Assembly: GCA_949825065.1 (NCBI GenBank)
Contig: OX463846.1
Location: forward strand, 4,483,366 to 4,547,365
Reading direction: 5' to 3'
Source: Odontocerum albicorne
Taxonomy: Eukaryota; Arthropoda; Insecta; Trichoptera; Odontoceridae
DNA length: 64,000 nucleotides
The notes under the pieces are model-generated. The model saw only the letters and a program-made list of their open reading frames with translations. It made no database searches and was not told where the DNA came from. This document shows positions 22,252 through 33,595 of the stretch, piece after piece. Within the stretch, counting starts at the first letter, position 1. The number at the start of each line of letters is the position of its first letter. A program made the translations under genes and the position numbers.

Positions 22252-22649
22252 ATAGTGGCATTAAATATTCCAAGGTGTAATAAATGATAAATGATCACCA
22301 TCACGTAATTACAGTGATCACCGATCATGCTGATCGCTACTCTCGGCTATCACTTCAAATTGAAACTGTTTGATTAAAAATACTCTTTATAACTGTGTGA
22401 ACAACCATTACAAGATAAAGCTTGATGGAAAAAAAATGACAAGTCATGTTTGTGACGAGGAATTTCAGTGGTTTAATAGCAATACTGTCGATGGACAGAT
22501 TGAGCTTTTTGAAAGCTTTATCAAACATAACCTAACATAGTCTCAACCATTTTATTTTTTTTATAATTAGTTTTATCGTTATTTTTTTACATGATAGGGA
22601 AAGATATAAGATTATTAAAAGTAACAGTTAAAATAGATGCATATATATA
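22252..22649. other. No gene seen
   Basis: A+T-rich; no frame or repeat partner noticed. Confidence 0.4.
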
Positions 22650-22755
22650 AACATACCATCACGCAATCTCCCTGTCGGGGTAGGCAGAGGATAAAGTGCC
22701 AAATTTTCCTATCTCGGCATACATCCTTCGCCTCTGCTACATCTATAGGGGTTTT
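22650..22755 (-). mobile_element. LINE-C 3' end fragment
   Basis: CCATCACGCAATCTCCCTGT and GGGGTAGGCAGAGGATAAAG are the reversed 3' terminus. CTCGGCATACATCCTTCGCC follows and is the uninterrupted partner of the octamer site at 26769. Confidence 0.55.
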
Positions 22756-22846
22756 TTTTGTGTGAGGTAGGATTTGTTTTTTTTTTTTAAATAAAACACA
22801 TAAATTATTTAAATGGCTGTGTATTTGAATTCAATTGATAGGTCTT

Positions 22847-23100
22847 TTAATGACAATTATTGTTTGAAGATATTGCATTCATATATTGACCGTGGCTGGC
22901 TCGTATGTACCTTGACCGATCAGTCCAATTTTGGACCACTTTTTCAAGCATTTGGGGCCGTATATCGTCAATAACTCGTCTAATGTTGTCTTCTAATGCC
23001 TCAATCGAGTATGGTTTATTAACATAGACTAGCGACTTTACTTATCCCCAAAGGAACTAATCTAATGATCTTGGTGGACAATTTACAAGTCCATTTCGCG
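22847..23100 (-). pseudogene. Mariner-like transposase C-terminal relic
   Basis: The minus strand reads PPRSLD...FLWG-VKSLVYVNKPYSIEALED, then NIRRVIDDIRPQMLEKVVQN and WTDRSRYIRASHGQYMN, to a stop at 22847-22849. It is open for about 70 codons up to one stop beside FLWG. The N-terminal half and inverted repeats are absent. Different from the families at 4.6 and 16.5 kb. Confidence 0.82.
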
Positions 23101-23194
23101 AAATTATGTTATCACCAAAATATGTTTTTCAGTAAATCGATTCAGAGAAATCGCAGGAATTGTATACGAGGATATTATATATATACTAATAAAT

Positions 23195-23745
23195 AATAAA
23201 TAAATACAGGTTTATTGAGAGCAACATAGTATGTACATAATAAATTTAGACACATTTCAAGAATACATTAAAAGAGAATACATTAAATAATAGAAGCTAT
23301 CAAAAGGTCTAGGCTCATCTAATAACATCCCCTCGGCCAAGATACACCCCCCCCCCAATATAGGGCGAGCCCAGCCACGGGGACACCAGATGTTTTTCAG
23401 ACCACACCCTTGAACACGTAGAACAAGAAGATAATAAAAAAACACAGAAAATAAATAGGTGACAAAAAAAATACATTCAAGAGAGAAGACATTAAAAGGT
23501 CCGAGCTCATCCCACAAACATTCCCCCGGCCGAGATACACCCCACCAATGTAGGGCGAGCCCGACCGCAAGGGCATTGGGGGGGGGCTTCCATCCCACAC
23601 CCCCGTATATCTAGATTAAAGAATAAATAAAAAAATAAAATTAAACAAAAACGTATGGCAGAAAACAAAATAAAAAGTAAACCCACATATTCCACCTCAG
23701 GTTAACTGTCAGCAAGAACGAAAAAAAGAAAAGCCTCAAAGGAGT
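23195..23745 (-). mobile_element. Family E retroposon 3' end with internal duplication
   Basis: Tail block AATAAATAAATACAGGTTTA at 23200-23215. The GC-rich unit containing CGGCCAAGATACACC and GGGCGAGCCC occurs twice (about 23290-23400 and 23480-23600). It continues to the GTTAACTGTCAGCA block shared with 46.07 kb. Confidence 0.65.
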
Positions 23746-23954
23746 CCAAATTTTACAAAATGACAAATAGGAAATGAAATAGTTGAAACAACATTGAAAT
23801 AGTTAGGCAGTAATACATTGAAATAGTAAAGCAGTTTTAAAAAGAATGAATGAGAAGATAACGCACAAACACGTACGCACAATCCCCGATTCCCCACCAG
23901 CGAAAAGAGAGAAAAGAAAGAAAAGAAAAGCAAATAAGAGACCTAAAAACCACT

Positions 23955-24060
23955 GAGAAACCCATTATACCCTCTCATACAATTCCTGCGATTTCTCTGA
24001 ATTTCTTTCTTTCAAAATATATTTCATTTTCAAAATATACTTCCATTGATCTTTTTTTAC
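23955..24060 (-). mobile_element. LINE-C fragment
   Basis: CCTCTCATACAATTCCTGCG and ATTTCTCTGAATTTC match the reversed GAAATCGTAGGAGGTGTATG block of the 53.5 kb copy. Confidence 0.45.
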
Positions 24061-24196
24061 CATACCATCTACTCACATTTGCACAATGTATTTGTTTTAT
24101 TACTATTTCTTTAACTATTCGTTCTTAATGTCCAAATCCTTTAGATTTAAAAAAAAGTTTCAGTCTACTTTTCACTAAAGGCCTCATAAAGAGCTT

Positions 24197-24268
24197 TCTA
24201 GTTGGTTGGTGAAGATTGCCACATGGCAATAATCCCATAAGCTTATTATGTATACAACGAAAATATAA
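24197..24268 (+). mobile_element. SINE 3' tail
   Basis: GAAGATTGCCACATGGCAAT and TTATGTATACAACGAAAAT match the tail of the 8.4 kb SINE. The head is missing. Confidence 0.6.
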
Positions 24269-24319
24269 TAAATTATTCGCTTGAGCGTTGCTATAGCTGC
24301 CAGACGTGATTTGTTTGAT

Positions 24320-24375
24320 AAAAATGGTTTCGAGCGCCCTTGAGGAGAGTTTGCACTCGAAACGGCGCAACACAA
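24320..24375 (+). repeat. Family G fragment
   Basis: GCGCCCTTGAGGAGAGTTTG followed by CGAAACGGCGCAAC. Confidence 0.5.
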
Positions 24376-24894
24376 AACTGTTTTTTTTTTTATATTTAAT
24401 AAAATCATTTAAGACTACTCTTCTTCATTTCTTGATAGATTTTCAATTCAAAACAATTACATCACCAGTGAAAGCACTGTCTTAAACATCACCAACAATT
24501 ATGCTCAACATTTCCATTTCTATTCAACGATTTATGGATCTTCGAATCCAATAATTTCTATCTAAACCTTTCATTGTCCATTGCGAGAGCTCCCATGTAA
24601 ATTGTTACTATTTAAACACCTGAAGACATGTCTTTTCCATCGGCATCTAACAATTTGTACGTCATCTCAAGATAAATTGATACTCGGACTTAGTTCGGCT
24701 TGATTAATATACTGGGCGTTTTATCAATTATTCAGTTTTAAACGTATAATTTGTTTTATGTGTAAGCAGCTCACTGACTTTGCTTTATTACAAAAGAGAA
24801 AACTTTTTTTATTTCCTTGAAATTTTGACAACAGAAATGAATAGTTGATTTATAATTATTGTAAAAAAAATTCCTATAGATATTTTTTGCAAAA

Positions 24895-25040
24895 ACATAA
24901 ATACCATGACGTCATCTTCCTAACGTGTAGACAGAGTGACAGACTTTCCTATATACTCGTAGATAAATATCTTTACACATTTTCATACAACTCCTACAAT
25001 TTCTCTGACTTTCAAAGTTTCCTTCTTTCAAAATATTAGT
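24895..25040 (-). mobile_element. LINE-C 3' end fragment
   Basis: ATACCATGACGTCATCTTCC then AACTCCTACAATTTCTCTGA reversed. TACTCGTA lies at 24954-24961. Confidence 0.5.
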
Positions 25041-25844
25041 AAAACTGTTTTCATGTTGTAATAATGTCATATTGTGATAAGTGTAAAATTTATGAAATTA
25101 AAATAAGCATAAACATTTACCTGTTTGTTTTTAAAGGACAGTATTTTTTTGCTCCCATGAAAAACGAATTAAGGAGCACTTGAGACGTTTAAATAACAAC
25201 AATTATTCAGAATTCGCTAATCCCTTGATTAAGAAAACCCACTAATTAATTATACGTAAATTTTAGTTTGTGGATTGTCAACATTGGCCGGTAGAAGTTA
25301 CAGCTGAACAAATTCTTGAAATTAGAAATGCATTCAATTAGATGCAAATATTATAAATAATCAGGTCGATTTTAGTAAAACTTCTCTACTTACCCTGATT
25401 TCCATTCAAACACCAACTGAATTCCACCTACACGCTCCTTCTTCTCACTAGCCTTAATAATTCCTCCCTTACTTTACCAATGCCGACTAACAAATATATT
25501 TTTAACATTTCATTTAGTTTGTCATCACCTAAGGAAGTAGGCAAAAGTTTTAGAAACCAGCAGTGAAGTCAGTTAATAAATCAGTGGTACAAAGAAACAT
25601 AGTGCTTAATTTATTTTAATAAAAAACTGTGCCATGACACCACATTCATAAAATATCTTTAAAATTTATTTTGTGGCCAAACCATCTGAACATTTCTGAA
25701 TTAATCTACTTTAAAAGTCCATCTCTAAGAAATAGATATACTTTATTCAACAATTTCTTACTCTATTTAAAATTATAATACCAAGTCTCCTACACAAATC
25801 ACAATGTTTTACTCATATCACTCCCTTTCAATGCGAAATGAAGT
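25041..25844. other. No gene seen
   Basis: A+T-rich, pyrimidine-rich in 25390-25510; no motif recognised. Confidence 0.4.
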
Positions 25845-26030
25845 TAGTAAAACGCCTGTCTTCCGAGCATGAGGTTACCGGTTTCATTGTTGTTGATATC
25901 TAGTACATTTCAAAAAAGATTCGAGTCTGGTTTTCACTTAAGTTCTCTTAAAAAAATCTAGTTGTTTCGAAGAGATTACCACGTGGCAATAAGTACACCA
26001 GGCTGTACTGCGTACAACAAAAGTGTAAAA
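25845..26030 (+). mobile_element. SINE, interrupted
   Basis: Degenerate head (AACGCCTGTCTTCCGAGCAT), then tail blocks GAGATTACCACGTGGCAATA and GTACTGCGTACAACAAAAGT. About 20 bp of extra sequence interrupts the B-box region. Confidence 0.6.
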
Positions 26031-26639
26031 AAAAGGCTTCGCTATCATACACGTATGTCAAGATTGGCAATACCACATACTATTTTTCTCAGTAATTTTT
26101 TAATATTTTGAAATTATTATTAACTACTAGAAGCTTTTGTTAAAATTACTTTGGAAAAATGAAAATCAATAAGTTATAATTTTTTTTTAAATTCTAATAT
26201 TGTCAATGGATCCACACTCCAGAGACAATTTTAATATGTGCTATTTGTTATGCATGTATTCCGATGTGTTATAAACAATGTGTTCGTCGCGTTATCTTAA
26301 CGGTCGCTTCATTATTCATAGTTAAATAGTCTGTTTAACAAATAGTCAAATGTTAATAAATAAAGATTAAGCAATTGGTTAATTGCTGTGGGGTGAATCG
26401 GCGATTCATCATCTCCGTTGTAAACACACAGCAGAGGCAATGAATACCACGACAGAAAAGCATTCATTATTGGTGAAGTGATGGAAACTGCCTCGGGAAC
26501 GTTCACATACATATAGAATCTCAACAAATGCTCAACACATTTATTTTCAAAGATGTTAAATATAAACTGTTAAAATTCGCTCAACGATAGTTTAATACCC
26601 ATATATTGTTTTGAATTAAAAAATCTCTAAATTTTATAA
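26031..26639. other. No gene seen
   Basis: A+T-rich; the 71-codon minus frame at 26312-26527 has no recognisable motif. Confidence 0.4.
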
Positions 26640-26695
26640 ACATACCCTTGAGGAGAGTTTGCTTTCTAAACGGCGATATATAAATTGTCCTTTTA
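26640..26695 (+). repeat. Family G fragment
   Basis: CCCTTGAGGAGAGTTTGCTT and AAACGGCGATATATAAATTG then TCCTTTTATT, the 3' tail of the family. Confidence 0.55.
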
Positions 26696-26925
26696 TTCAT
26701 ATACCATCACACCATTGCCCTGATGGGGTAGGTAAAAAAAGTAAAGGCGCATTATTTTTGCCACGACATACTCGTACATTTTCGTTTCCCCACATTCGTA
26801 AATCTTCGCATACAGTTCTTTATGTTTTTGCTTACTTCTTACCTTTTCTTCTTTCAAAATTTAATTCAATTGGTCTTATAATAATTTTCTCAATTTATCT
26901 CAGCCTCGGATTTCACTCATATTAA
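26696..26925 (-). mobile_element. LINE-C 3' end fragment
   Basis: CCATCACACCATTGCCCTGA and TGGGGTAGG reversed, directly after a family G tail. TACTCGTA at 26769-26776 interrupts the CGGCATACATCC block seen at 22.7 kb. Confidence 0.5.
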
Positions 26926-27254
26926 CATCAAAGATTTTTTCAGTCAGTATTTTTCAGTTTACATTCATTCTTAATAATTATATTTCTTACACTGTCATAC
27001 ACAAACACATCACGTATTCTTCTCAGTGCAACCGTTATCTATACACTAACTCAGTTCCTTTCATTCAATTTCCATTAATACGCTATTGTGAGCAGTCATT
27101 TTGGCCTACCTTGAAAGAAATTTATATCCATATTACTAATCATATATTTTATTTAATATTGAAATTTTCATCTCCTTTTTCTAAATATTTAACATTGATT
27201 TTTTACAAAAAAAAAACCTGTTTCGGCATTATGTTTAGTGGTAAGCATACTTGC
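26926..27254. other. No gene seen
   Basis: A+T-rich; nothing recognised. Confidence 0.4.
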
Positions 27255-27258
27255 TTAA

Positions 27259-27921
27259 CCTTTCCCTTCATGTGCTAAAAAAAATCCGCATGTTCTAGTG
27301 CTGTGTATTCAATACACATCAAAACAAATGTAAAAATGAGCGATTTTAAATCGGAAAAATAAGAATATTCATAGCCAATCGCTTAAATTTATTAACTTTT
27401 AAGTAAAAAGTGATAATAATTGAAATTTAATTGCTGAAAACATGAAAAAAACATCGGCCGATGTTCACAAAACGGACGAAGGGACCACCTCAAATGGATA
27501 CCCTAGAGCTACTGAGAGATGAGACGGGACTCGGTCTCGGACTGTTACACCTCCAAGGAAGAAACACAATTGTGAACTGAGATTATATTTCTTGCGTTCC
27601 CATATACCGAAGTAGAGTGAGAGTGAGACGTGAATAGCGTCGCTTCCTTACCCATAGCGTTTTTTTAGAATTAATATACCTACGTCACACACTGGCACAC
27701 GTTTGATTGTACTGGTGAATTTATTCCCGATTTTCTCAAAATATCTCTAATGTGGCCGATAAGTGCTAATTATTATTAATATTATTTTATCATTCAATGC
27801 GTAAATGTATTACAGAGGAATACCTTAAATCTGAACCCAGTATGTGTTATGTGATATTTATAGAGATATTAAAGTTTTTAAAAGCAATGTGTACTAGTTA
27901 CACATCACAGGGAAGGAAGGG
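27259..27921 (+). mobile_element. TTAA-type MITE, full length
   Basis: TTAA at 27255-27258 and 27922-27925. Inverted ends CCTTTCCCTTCATGTGC and, reversed, CCCTTCCTTCCCTGTGATG. The TTAA target suggests piggyBac-type mobilisation, though the ends are not the textbook piggyBac sequence. No open frame; the internal block CATCGGCCGATG is shared by the family. Confidence 0.85.
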
Positions 27922-27925
27922 TTAA

Positions 27926-28229
27926 TAACCAGTCGCCCCGGGTTCAATTTCACGCAGATCAACACATGATATTGGAAATTATATCATATATGAAATATCA
28001 GCACTTGTAATATGAAACTATGTACAAAATAAGAAATTTATCAAAGTTTTTGGCTTTAATTTTGTGTAACTCCATATTACTATATGCAATAATAAATTTC
28101 ATCATTATTCTACTAATTGCAGTAATCTCCGTTACACGTGTTTCTTCATCATATCCCGGGGGTCTCTTTGCGCCTGAAGAGTCTTGAAATAGGATGTAGA
28201 AACATGTGTAGCGAGGATTATTTTAATTA
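27926..28229. other. No gene seen
   Basis: A+T-rich; a few GC-rich words at 28140-28190 (CCCGGGGGTC). Confidence 0.35.
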
Positions 28230-28915
28230 GTGGATAGTAAAATAATTCATTGTTAAATATTCGAAATAGAAAATATCAACACGTGAAATAGGAAACTACA
28301 ATACGTACGAAATAGGAAAAAACACGTTAAATCGGAAACTTCATAGAAAATATGAAATTGAAAACTATGAACAATATAGAAAATATTACGTGAAATTGGA
28401 AACTGTATATGAAATATGAATACGTGAAATAGGAAACTACAGTTTATACGAAATTGGAAATAACAAGTGGAATTGAAACTACGTAGGATATATCAACACG
28501 TCAAATAGGAAATTATAAACGAAATAGAAAATATTACGCGCAATTGGAAACTATATATGAAAATATCAAAACGTGAAATAGGAAACTACAAAACCTACAT
28601 ATGTTACGAAATAGGAAACAACACGTGAAATCGGAAACTACATAGAAAATATCAACACTTGAAATTGAAAACTATGAACGAAATAAAAAATATTACGCGC
28701 AATTGGAAACTATATATGAAATATCAATACGTGAAATAGGAAACTGCAATACATATGAAATTGGAAATAACAAGTGGAATTGAAAACTACGTAGGAAATA
28801 TCAACACGTCAAATAGGAAATTATAAACGAAATAGAAAAAAGCACGTGAAATTGGAAACTAACAATATAGTAAAAATAAACACGTGAAATAGGAAACTAT
28901 ATGCGAAATCGAAGG
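28230..28915. repeat. Degenerate GAAAT / GGAAACT tandem array
   Basis: About 690 bp built from short variants of ACGTGAAATAGGAAACTAC, TATGAAATATCAACACG and GAAATTGGAAATAAC. A longer period is visible: the block from GTGAAATAGGAAACT to AACGAAATAGAAAA occurs near 28425-28530 and again near 28729-28838. Non-coding. Confidence 0.8.
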
Positions 28916-28919
28916 TACC

Positions 28920-29324
28920 AATATCTAAAGAGGGTTGAAGTTATTTTTAAGGAAGCCATGATCTACGCTGGATTTTCGAAGTGATGATGATGACAGATGT
29001 TGGTGGGCCTGGAATAAAGCATATTCGCCATCACGAACTGAATAAAGAGAAGAGATTGATCGTCAGGTCTAGCATCTGGTAACGTTTTCTTTCTTGTCAA
29101 GATTCACGAGTCCTGCTTCATGCCGCGTAACGTGGTAGCCAGCAGGCGGTAGGCACACTGCGGGCATATCATATCTTGCGAGCGCCCGATTTGTATCACG
29201 TCGTGAACTAACATTTCCCAGGAATTAGTAAAAATGGAAGATGAAATCGTTATAAACTCATTACAATTGCTAATATAGAAGTTAAACTTACTTTTATTTC
29301 TTACTTTTGTTTTTTTTTTTACTT
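28920..29324. other. Possible LINE terminus, then GC-richer unique DNA
   Basis: 28940-28995 looks like a LINE end (frame AMIYAGFSK, then GATGATGATG). 29085-29215 is GC-richer than its surroundings with no repeat partner here. Confidence 0.35.
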
Positions 29325-29329
29325 CCTCT

Positions 29330-29590
29330 TATTAATAATAATAAAAGGACAATTGATTTAGCGCAGTTTAAAGAGCACACACTCCCCAAGGGTATTTAAC
29401 TCGGAGTTTGAACCCAGTATTATGGACAGATTAGTCCATAATACTGGGTTCAAACTAGGGTAAGAAAATTGTGTCTGCAGTCATTAGATAAGAAACTTCC
29501 CCACATCTGAACATGTTACGAAAACATATTTGGTAAGGAAACCGCTGAAAACTTACCAAGGGAAGATAAACAGTGTACTAAGATAGAAAA
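29330..29590 (-). repeat. Family G repeat containing a perfect palindrome
   Basis: AATAATAATAAAAGGACAAT, then the GTTTGAACCCAGTATTATGG arm. 29406-29427 and 29434-29455 are perfect reverse complements (22 bp) around AGATTA. The rest aligns with 48.6-48.7 kb (CCCCACATCTGAACATGTTA). Confidence 0.7.
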
Positions 29591-29614
29591 GCCTTATTTT
29601 ACTTTGATAAAATA

Positions 29615-29800
29615 CTCAAACTGAGTTTTTACAAATTGCTTAAAAAATGGAGAAAAAAATCAGGTGCTAGTAGAAATTAAAACATTTGTGTCCAAAACAA
29701 AATCTTATTTCAGGTCCAACAGCTCAAACTGAGTTCTTACAAATTGCTTAAAAAATGGAAAAAAAATCAGGTGCTAGTAGATGTTAAAATATTTGTATTC
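29615..29800. repeat. 108-bp direct repeat
   Basis: CTCAAACTGAGTT...TACAAATTGCTTAAAAAATGG starts at 29615 and 29723, with AATCAGGTGCTAGTAGA in both. Confidence 0.8.
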
Positions 29801-30443
29801 AAATCGTCCACATTAATGGTCATACGATTATACGAGTGTCTGCCAATTGCAACATTTCCAACACGTAAAACAAAGCATTAATTCCATAAGGAGTGAAATC
29901 CTTTATTCGGTCTTTAATCCGGAAGATCTCCCTCAACACAAGTCTGCTCTGTTTATTAGCTCTTCGGAGGCTTCCGTATGACGTGTTAACCTGAGAACTC
30001 ACCCTGGCATCAGGCTCGGACCGCCTGCAGATGGTATCACACCCTCCGCTGGGCCCGGCGCAGCTCGTTAACCTCGGCTTTGCTGCTTGTGCTGCTATCA
30101 AAGCCTGCTTTGCATATTATGATATTGTGGTTATGATAATGCTGAGATTGGATCTCCATGGAAATGTACATTTATTTTCAGCGCGCTTGGAACAATCAGT
30201 CTATCAGTACTCAGTATAAAGTATATACTATAAGTATGTACTCTTATCCTGATGCAACAGTGGCGTTCACGTTTTATTTTAAATTCAACTGAAATATATA
30301 ATATTTGGAATTTTACTTTCTAGAATTTCATGGAACTTATTTTATACATATATACTAATATAGCAACACTAATATACTCGTAGTCAAATTTATATCTTCG
30401 ATTTGCCTATCTTAAAAGGATGGTATGGTGTTATGTTAATAAG
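29801..30443. other. GC-richer unique stretch with a 93-codon minus frame
   Basis: The frame 30101-29820 (minus) reads naturally in its second half (LVLREIFRIKDRIKDFTPYG), but I recognise no family. 29990-30115 is strongly GC-rich, and a donor-like AGG/GTGAGT occurs on the minus strand near 30002. Either a host exon, a conserved non-coding element, or an unknown element. Confidence 0.35.
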
Positions 30444-30595
30444 TATTTCTTATTCGGTACCGTTCCAAGATGATATGAAAGATTGTCTTCAAAATATTCA
30501 ACAATCGTACAATTGTAATTATTTCTTATTCGGTACCGTTCCAAGGTGATATGAAAGATTGTCTTCAAAATATTCAAGAATCGTACAATTGTGAT
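30444..30595. repeat. 76-bp tandem duplication
   Basis: TATTTCTTATTCGGTACCGT begins at 30444 and 30520. The two units differ at only a few positions, so the duplication is fairly recent. Confidence 0.85.
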
Positions 30596-31102
30596 TTGTT
30601 TTATCAAACACTGTTTATTCCACTTTTTGTAACGGTATAACCCTACCGGTTAATAAATCCTCTAATTTATTCTGAAATGGCTAATCATTGTCACCGTGAA
30701 AACCTTACATTTTCTATCGATGATGCCAAATTCTTACACTTACGTAGTCATGGAAATAAATTGGACAGATTAGAGGCCCTAGAAATTTCTTAGTCAGGAC
30801 ATCGAGGTGAACATCTGGCAAACACATATATACGAAGAATCTCTCCGCTGCTCGCCGAGGTCGTCCCATGCCTCCCTTAGCCCCCAGTCCCTAGCCCGAA
30901 TGTCCCCAACCGTTAGAAGCGTGTATCTCGGTACCAGTTCGAACAGAATTAAGTGTTGTTTGTGCTCCCCTGATGATGAGGGGAAAGCCTTGAAACTGGT
31001 AGGGTTATACCGTTACAAAAAATGGAATAAACAGTGTTTGATAAAACAAATTACAATGTATTTAAACCTCCACAACGTTAATGCCTTAACTATAAATAAT
31101 GT
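30596..31102 (+). mobile_element. Penelope-like element with inverted 5' tail
   Basis: 30596-30653 is the inverted 3' tail. Then a C-terminal GIY-YIG-region relic (MANHCHRENLTFSIDDAKFL, later RLEALEIS, stops in frame). The forward tail ends AATAAACAGTGTTTGATAAA and CCTCCACAACGTTAATGCC. RT domain absent (5' truncated). Confidence 0.75.
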
Positions 31103-31879
31103 AAGTAATATAATAGTACAATTATTTTCTGAGCTCAACTTTTTAGCAGGCCATTTAATTGACAGACCCAGAATGTAAGAATGTTAAACAGAAAAAAAAA
31201 ACTGTTTATTATCCGTCATCAATATGTAAATACGTATAAAACATATATTTAACTTGTCATCAAAGCACAAACCTAAGGAAACCTGTTTAAGGAACAAGCA
31301 AAATCAAATTAGACAATCTTAAACTATGTTTTATTTACCTTTATTAAGATTTCATCAGCGGAAGCGCAGCCGCGCCGAGTCTGCGAGCAATGCACGAAAA
31401 TCCGATAGGAAGCTGTTATCTTCAGCTCAGGGTTTGCGGCACTCAGGAGATTAACGCCGTCTCTTATCGCGCTATTTGCACTAACTGTTTCCTTTCTTGC
31501 CAAGTTTAACTTCGAACTCTGTTCATCTACTCATTTTGGATGTTAATTAGCCAAATTATAAAGTTTAATAATTATTTTGAAAAAAAAAAGCAAAATTGTT
31601 ACGAAAGGACAACGAAGATAGTACCTATACAGTCCCTGAATCCCAGGATATTTATTACATGACCGAGAGTTGATGGTGGACTGGTATAAAAGGACCTGGA
31701 AACCTCGAGTTCCTTTCTTTATATTATCATGTGATCTGCTTCTCTCTAACAGTCGAAAATTTAGGCTTCTCATCTATGATACAGCTTCAGGAGTAGCTGG
31801 AATAGGATCATCTAATCATTTTGTGACTGAATATATTGGGCACTGATCCACGATATAACCGACAGTCTTAAACATTAAG
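31103..31879. other. No gene proven; GC-rich island 31360-31490
   Basis: The island has CGGAAGCGCAGCCGCGCCGA and no repeat partner in the window. The remainder is A+T-rich. Confidence 0.35.
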
Positions 31880-32340
31880 TGGAATGATCATTGAACAGGA
31901 ATCAATGAAACCATATTTATATTAAATAAGGTATGTATAATGTAACCATAACAACATCTCAGACGATTCAGGGTATCAACACAATCTTCGTGGCAGGTCA
32001 AATCTTTTGAGTAGCACGTTAAGATCGCTCACAAGGTGGAGATTTTCGAGCAATAACCGCTTTCATTTATCTCGCCAAGGATCTGGTGAGCTCATGTTTC
32101 TCTCAAAGAATCCTTGTCCATCGATCCAGAAAAGTCATCGAAATCTAAGGCGAGTCGGAGAAGGGTAGGAAACTCGCACATATGCTCGTATTGATAACGT
32201 ATCATTGAGGCATATCTTTTGGTAGTCCTTGATTAAGGCGTCTTCGTGTCATCGATTAGGAGGCAGCCGGCTTGAAAGAACTTGATTACTAAAGGAGTTG
32301 ATTCTAGAGTTCCACTGACTATCCACATTGCATCATTATA
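31880..32340. repeat. Family F repeat
   Basis: Shares ACAATCTTCGTGGCAGGTCA, GGTGGAGATTTTCGAGC and CTGGTGAGCTCA with 54110-54340, in the same order. Coding content not recognised. Confidence 0.5.
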
Positions 32341-32406
32341 CTTATAGAACAAACATACCAAGAACAGAGAAGCTTGGTGAGGAGTTATTTATATTTCCTT
32401 TCTGCA

Positions 32407-32545
32407 CAAGTATTATTTGTGCTCCCCTGATGATGAGATGAAAACCTGATAACCGGTTTATAACGTTATCTTAAGTGAAAAAACAATGTTTGAATAAATC
32501 AATTACAATGTTTATAAACCTTCATAAATAACTAATATATAAGAC
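32407..32545 (+). mobile_element. Penelope-like terminal tail, decayed
   Basis: TGTGCTCCCCTGATGATGAG, then degenerate hairpin and AATGTTTGAATAAATCAATT, continuing past the usual end to TTTATAAACCTTCATAAA. Confidence 0.65.
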
Positions 32546-32965
32546 ATTAACATGACTCATGCACAAAAAATATCAGTAAGGAGCACATATTATACATGGA
32601 TACTACCTACCATACAAGCATGAGACAGGCAAGGGCTCAGGAGGCTCAAGGATATAACATACAAAAATAATTTATTTGTTTGGAAAAAATAAAAACAAAA
32701 ATATATTCATATAATTCACCATAAAATAATAAAAATGCGACCTTGTAAATTTTGGTAGAGAAAAAATCATTAAGAAGTACGCTGTGCCACCGGATTTATG
32801 ATATGGTTCAAATATACTCGTAATATATAATATACGAATGCTATGGGAAGTATTTTACATTTATTTCTTAATATGTGTAAAAATTGATAAACATCTTTTC
32901 TACTAAAAAAATATAAACGCTTTATATTATATTATAGGTTAATCAAGTTTAATATTTATTCGTTG
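32546..32965. other. No gene seen
   Basis: A+T-rich. TACTCGTA at 32815-32822. Confidence 0.4.
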
Positions 32966-33105
32966 TACGAGTATACAGGCAAGTACATTTATCGTTGTAT
33001 ACGGACACGTGCATTTATCGTTGTATACGGACAAGTGCATTTATCGTTGTATACGTGCAAGTATATTTATCGCTGTATACGGGCAAGTACGAGTACATTT
33101 ATCAA
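32966..33105. repeat. 26-bp minisatellite carrying two octamer insertions
   Basis: About five units of CGTTGTATACGGACAAGTG + CATTTAT. Two units differ from their neighbours only by CGAGTA added after a TA (32966-32973 and 33088-33095). Confidence 0.85.
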
Positions 33106-33595
33106 TAATATTTGATATAATAATTCTAATAAGTGCTATTCATATAAATTTTAAAGTGAAATTGCAGTTTACAGCACAATCTTCCATCTTTATCAACATA
33201 GCCTAACAGATGCAAAAATATAATATGCAGACAAAATATTGCTAGTGCGATGCATTTATCACCGTTTTATGTGTTTTACACTTAGGAATATCATGTTTCT
33301 CTTATCTTTTTAGCTATACAAATAAATTATTCTAAATTAACATTTTGCTCACGAGTAATAGAAATAAAGCCTCTTAAAGTTTGTGGTGATAACACTAGAA
33401 ATATAATTATTGATCTTTTGTTTTTTATATTTAATTTGACAGATAAATTCTATTTACTTTGTTAAGAAGATGCAAGAAGTTTGGGAAGATCTTAAAAAAA
33501 ACCGTGGCACGACCAAATGAGTATAATTCTGAATGAGGAACTGTTAAAAAACCTTTATAATTTGAATAGTGAATTTGAATAGTGAGAATAGTGAT
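33106..33595. other. No gene seen
   Basis: A+T-rich DNA up to the 5' truncation point of the LINE. Confidence 0.4.

Noticed and set aside
28230..28915. CRISPR-like array
   Set aside because: Units are short, degenerate and without unique spacers; the genome is eukaryotic.
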